Positions 13,881 through 16,032 of a stretch of DNA of 16,032 nt are shown here, piece after piece. Under the pieces are notes generated by a model that was not told the origin of the DNA, searched no databases, and saw nothing but the letters and a program-made list of their open reading frames with translations. The position numbers and the translations under genes are program-made. The stretch is from assembly GCA_015520475.1 (NCBI GenBank), contig WAQA01000150.1, positions 1-16,032 on the forward strand. Direction: 5' to 3'. Within the stretch, counting starts at the first letter, position 1, and each line of letters starts with the position of its first letter. This stretch comes from Candidatus Bathyarchaeota archaeon (GTDB lineage Archaea; Thermoproteota; Bathyarchaeia; Bathyarchaeales; WAQA01).

Positions 13881-14185
13881 TTACTCCCTCTCCTTCTAAG
13901 AGGTATACGCATGAAACCTCCACAGTTGAGGCAGGTTATCACCACATGAGGCTCCCTTCTCGGCTGTACCCTAACTCTACAGTTAACTCCAGGCATAATG
14001 AATCCCTTGCAATGTCTGCAGATTAATAGGCGATACTCCCTTGGAAGATGTATCCTCACACGCATTGCTATACGCCGCGCTATATCAACATATCTCTGGG
14101 AGAGATCGGGTCTTGAATGGATCATCTCCCTCGCGAGATTGAAGAGGGTTCTGATTCTCCGCAGAGCAATTATCTTTTCACTCAT
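13877..14185 (-). CDS. rnp4: RNase P protein component 4 (Rpp21/Rpr2 family)
   Basis: A protein subunit of archaeal RNase P, which removes 5' leaders from pre-tRNA. The 102-residue protein has the family layout: an N-terminal helical half (ALRRIRTLFNLAREM and LSQRYVDIARRIAMR) that contacts its partner Rpp29, then a zinc ribbon with C56-X2-C59 and C85-X2-C88. An extra cysteine at 69 is also present. The tail is strongly basic. It is the first gene of the minus-strand translation block and starts at ATG 14185, about 55 nt from the predicted transcription start in the region shared with the arsR-ABC genes. Confidence 0.92.
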   Translation of the reverse strand: MSEKIIALRRIRTLFNLAREMIHSRPDLSQRYVDIARRIAMRVRIHLPREYRLLICRHCKGFIMPGVNCRVRVQPRREPHVVITCLNCGGFMRIPLRRRGSK

Positions 14186-14261
14186 TGATCAACCTGCTGA
14201 TAGAGTTTTCCTTTCAGCATCAACTGAGCGGGGGTTTGATAATTCATAGTCTAATTTTTAG

Positions 14262-14272
14262 CCTTTTAAAGT
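14262..14272. promoter_or_regulatory. Shared TATA region between rnp4 and the arsR-ABC genes
   Basis: CCTTTTAAAGT is nearly symmetric and can act as a TATA box on both strands. For the plus strand it predicts initiation near 14295, inside the 14293-14308 palindrome. For the minus strand it predicts initiation near 14240, ahead of rnp4. A second AT-run at 14271-14278 could serve the plus strand instead. Confidence 0.4.
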
Positions 14273-14292
14273 TTTTAATCGATTTCTACGGG

Positions 14293-14308
14293 AATGTAAC
14301 GTTACATT
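14293..14308. promoter_or_regulatory. Perfect 16-bp palindrome, candidate ArsR operator
   Basis: AATGTAACGTTACATT is fully self-complementary with no spacer. It covers the predicted start of the plus-strand regulator/transporter transcript, about 50-60 nt before its start codon. A further near half-site, TGTAGC (14313-14318), follows. Autoregulation by the adjacent ArsR-type protein is the simplest reading; it rests on position and symmetry only. Confidence 0.5.
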
Positions 14309-14355
14309 TTTATGTAGCATAGATAATATTCATACGAAACAGATTGAAAGACTTC

Positions 14356-14949
14356 ATGATAATTAAGGATCCGCAAGTTGCCAAGTTATTCGCGGATCCA
14401 TGTAGAAGGAGCATACTTCACAATCTTAGACATAGAGAGATGACTCCCTATCAACTGGCTAAAGCATTAGGGAAGAATGTATCGTCAATAATCCATCATC
14501 TAAACGCCCTTGAGAAGGCGGGACTTGTAAAGCAAAGCAGGAGAGCGGTTAAAGGAAACCTAATCGAGAAATACTACAAAGCAACAGCAAAGATATTCAT
14601 AATCTCCTACACCCTAAGCGAGGGAATCACACCTGGATCCGAGGATATAGCGAGATGGACCAAGGAAATCTGCAGAAGCGCATCCATGAGCCTAGAAGCC
14701 TTCGGCTATAACATACCTGAGAGGAACAGAGATAGGATATCAAAGCTAATAGAGAGATACTCATCACTAAGGCAGATAGCATATGAAGAAGCAATATCAA
14801 AACAGAGGAGACCAGTTAACATAAGCCAGCCGGCGCTGAGGCTCTTAATATCACTTCTCAGCAGCATCCATCTATACCACAACCCAGAATTCTCAGAGAT
14901 AATGGAGGAACTCTCAGAAATACTGAGAGAAAATGAAGGGACAAGGTGA
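14356..14949 (+). CDS. ArsR-type winged-helix regulator of the adjacent ABC exporter
   Basis: A 197-residue protein from the ATG at 14356. The winged helix occupies about residues 5-70: VAKLFADPCRRSILHNLR, TPYQLAKALGKNVSSIIHHLNALEKAGLV, then a basic wing and EKYYKATA. The rest is helical and likely forms the dimer or ligand domain. TTG at 14344 would add four residues; neither start has a strong ribosome site. Its last 17 nt overlap the start of the ABC exporter gene, so it is almost certainly that gene's own regulator. A 16-bp palindrome covers the predicted transcription start. It resembles the regulator at 6475-7032 in the DNA-binding domain, including the EKFYRA/EKYYKA segment, but lacks its CX3C pairs. 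Confidence 0.85.
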   Translation: MIIKDPQVAKLFADPCRRSILHNLRHREMTPYQLAKALGKNVSSIIHHLNALEKAGLVKQSRRAVKGNLIEKYYKATAKIFIISYTLSEGITPGSEDIARWTKEICRSASMSLEAFGYNIPERNRDRISKLIERYSSLRQIAYEEAISKQRRPVNISQPALRLLISLLSSIHLYHNPEFSEIMEELSEILRENEGTR

Positions 14950-16032
14950 TAATTTGCCCTTCCTCCGGAGATTATCAACGTACATACTGAGGAACAGTCA
15001 CCTATTATCCTTAAGCGTAGCATGCATGATTATATCGACATATCTTAACGTCTACATTCCACAGCTATCTGGAAAAGTAATAAAGAATATAATTGAATCA
15101 GAAAGTTTCAACTCCCTCATATGGATAGTAGCCCAAATATTAATTTTCACAGCTATTCTAGGAGTATTCTCCTTCCTCCAACGCTACGCAAACGGTTACT
15201 TCTCCCAGAAAGTTGTCTACGAGATAAGAAATGATGTTTTTAAGGCTATCCAGAAACAATCATTCGCCTTCTTCGACAGGATGAAGACTGGACAGCTGAT
15301 GACAAGAGCTACAACAGACGTTGACAGAATAAGAACATTTCTAGGATGGCAATTAACGATGTTCATAAACTCAACCTTCCTCATAGGAGGAATAATAGTC
15401 TCGATGTTCATGATAGATCCGGAGCTCACCCTAATAGCATTCTCATTCACCCCACTAATCTTCATAAACTTCTACTACTTCGGAGGAAGGATTAGACCGG
15501 TCATCCACAGGGCAAGACAACAATTCGGCGCTCTAACATCAATCCTATGGGAGAACATCACAGGCGTCAGAGTTGTACGTTCCTTTACAAACGAAGACTT
15601 TGAAGAGAGGAAATTCGAGAAGCCAAACATGGAATATTATAGTATGATGCTTGAATCAATCAAGTTAAGGGCGGTCTTCATACCCCTAGCAACGTTGCTG
15701 GGCGGATTAATCATGGTAGCCGTATACTGGTATGGAGGATTACAAGTAATCAATAACAGGTTAACCATAGATCAACTCTACGTCTTCGGCTCCTATACGA
15801 CCATGTTGATCAGGCCTATATGGCTGATAGGCATGTTCTGGTCTGGATATCAGAGGATGGCTGCTGCAGGCACAAGAGTCTTCGAGATAATCGATGCTCC
15901 ACCCGAGGTTATGGACAGCCCAGACGCCATAGAATTACCGCCGATAAAGGGACATATAATCTTCGACAGAGTCTACTTCGGATACGAAAAAGAACGGCCA
16001 ATCCTGAAGAATATAAATTTAGAGGTTAAACC
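14933..16032 (+). CDS. ABC exporter half-transporter, truncated by window end
   Basis: The frame opens at ATG 14933 inside the arsR gene and runs 366 codons to the edge without a stop. It starts LPFLRRLSTYILRNSHLLSLSVAC, and the transmembrane domain of six hydrophobic segments fills residues about 20-310, with hallmark exporter segments FFDRMKTGQLMTRATTDVD, NITGVRVVRSFTNEDFE and QLYVFGSYTTMLIRPIW. The nucleotide-binding domain begins at HIIFDRVYFGYEKERPILKN (341-360) with the A-loop tyrosine at 351; Walker A lies just beyond the edge. The type is MsbA/BmrA-like (type IV exporter), probably a dimer or partner of a second half-transporter. The overlap with its regulator suggests inducible efflux; the substrate is unknown. 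Confidence 0.92.
   Translation, partial: MKGQGDNLPFLRRLSTYILRNSHLLSLSVACMIISTYLNVYIPQLSGKVIKNIIESESFNSLIWIVAQILIFTAILGVFSFLQRYANGYFSQKVVYEIRNDVFKAIQKQSFAFFDRMKTGQLMTRATTDVDRIRTFLGWQLTMFINSTFLIGGIIVSMFMIDPELTLIAFSFTPLIFINFYYFGGRIRPVIHRARQQFGALTSILWENITGVRVVRSFTNEDFEERKFEKPNMEYYSMMLESIKLRAVFIPLATLLGGLIMVAVYWYGGLQVINNRLTIDQLYVFGSYTTMLIRPIWLIGMFWSGYQRMAAAGTRVFEIIDAPPEVMDSPDAIELPPIKGHIIFDRVYFGYEKERPILKNINLEVK

Noticed and set aside
1..16032. CRISPR arrays, transposases, attachment sites, tRNA or rRNA genes
   Set aside because: I saw no spaced direct repeats, no transposase or integrase motifs and no cloverleaf or rRNA signature. The window reads as ordinary archaeal core genome with a few accessory transport genes.

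Overview
The window is archaeal chromosomal DNA. The proof is the run of archaeal/eukaryal-type information-processing genes on the minus strand: an RNase P Rpp21-type subunit, S19e, a PDCD5-family protein, L39e, L31e, aIF6, L18Ae/LX, prefoldin alpha and FtsY. BRE/TATA-type promoters, frequent TTG and GTG starts and heavy AGA/AGG arginine codon use agree with this. AT content is moderate, and the inositol phosphate and CDP-inositol-type genes hint at a thermophilic ancestry. A TACK-type lineage (Bathyarchaeia-like) is my best guess, but the sequence alone does not fix the taxon.

Layout. Positions 1-35 may hold the start of a minus-strand gene running off the left edge. From 465 to 3261 (plus strand) lie inositol-1-phosphate synthase, a nucleotidyltransferase resembling CTP:inositol-1-phosphate cytidylyltransferase, and a small nitroreductase. 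The first two suggest a route from glucose-6-phosphate to inositol-1-phosphate to CDP-inositol, for inositol lipids or osmolytes. A COG2509-like FAD enzyme (minus, 3406-4797) and a phosphomannomutase/phosphoglucomutase (plus, 5067-6416) diverge from a shared intergenic region. An ArsR-type regulator with two CX3C cysteine pairs (minus, 6475-7032) lies next to a small membrane protein and a TauE/SafE-type permease (minus, 7444-8696), with 400 nt of AT-rich DNA between them.

The block 8926-14185 (minus) is one dense housekeeping array in transcription order: rnp4, a CRM/YhbY RNA-binding protein, rps19e, a PDCD5-like protein, rpl39e, rpl31e, aIF6, L18Ae, pfdA, ftsY and argF. Junctions are tight or overlapping, and internal TATA boxes sit before rps19e and pfdA. 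It couples ribosome biogenesis, chaperoning of nascent chains and SRP-dependent targeting. Ornithine carbamoyltransferase is attached at the end by an 11-nt overlap with ftsY.

Diverging from that block, a second ArsR-type regulator (14356-14949) overlaps the start of an ABC exporter (14933 to the window end, truncated just inside its ATPase domain).

The observations most worth a second look are: an aIF6 gene that appears to start at a CTG codon; inverted repeats placed on the predicted transcription start of ino1 and of the arsR-ABC operon, built from the same TGTAAC half-site; a stand-alone CDP-inositol-type transferase; and a cysteine-rich ArsR regulator beside a candidate sulfur-anion exporter. 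I found no CRISPR array, insertion sequence, tRNA or rRNA.
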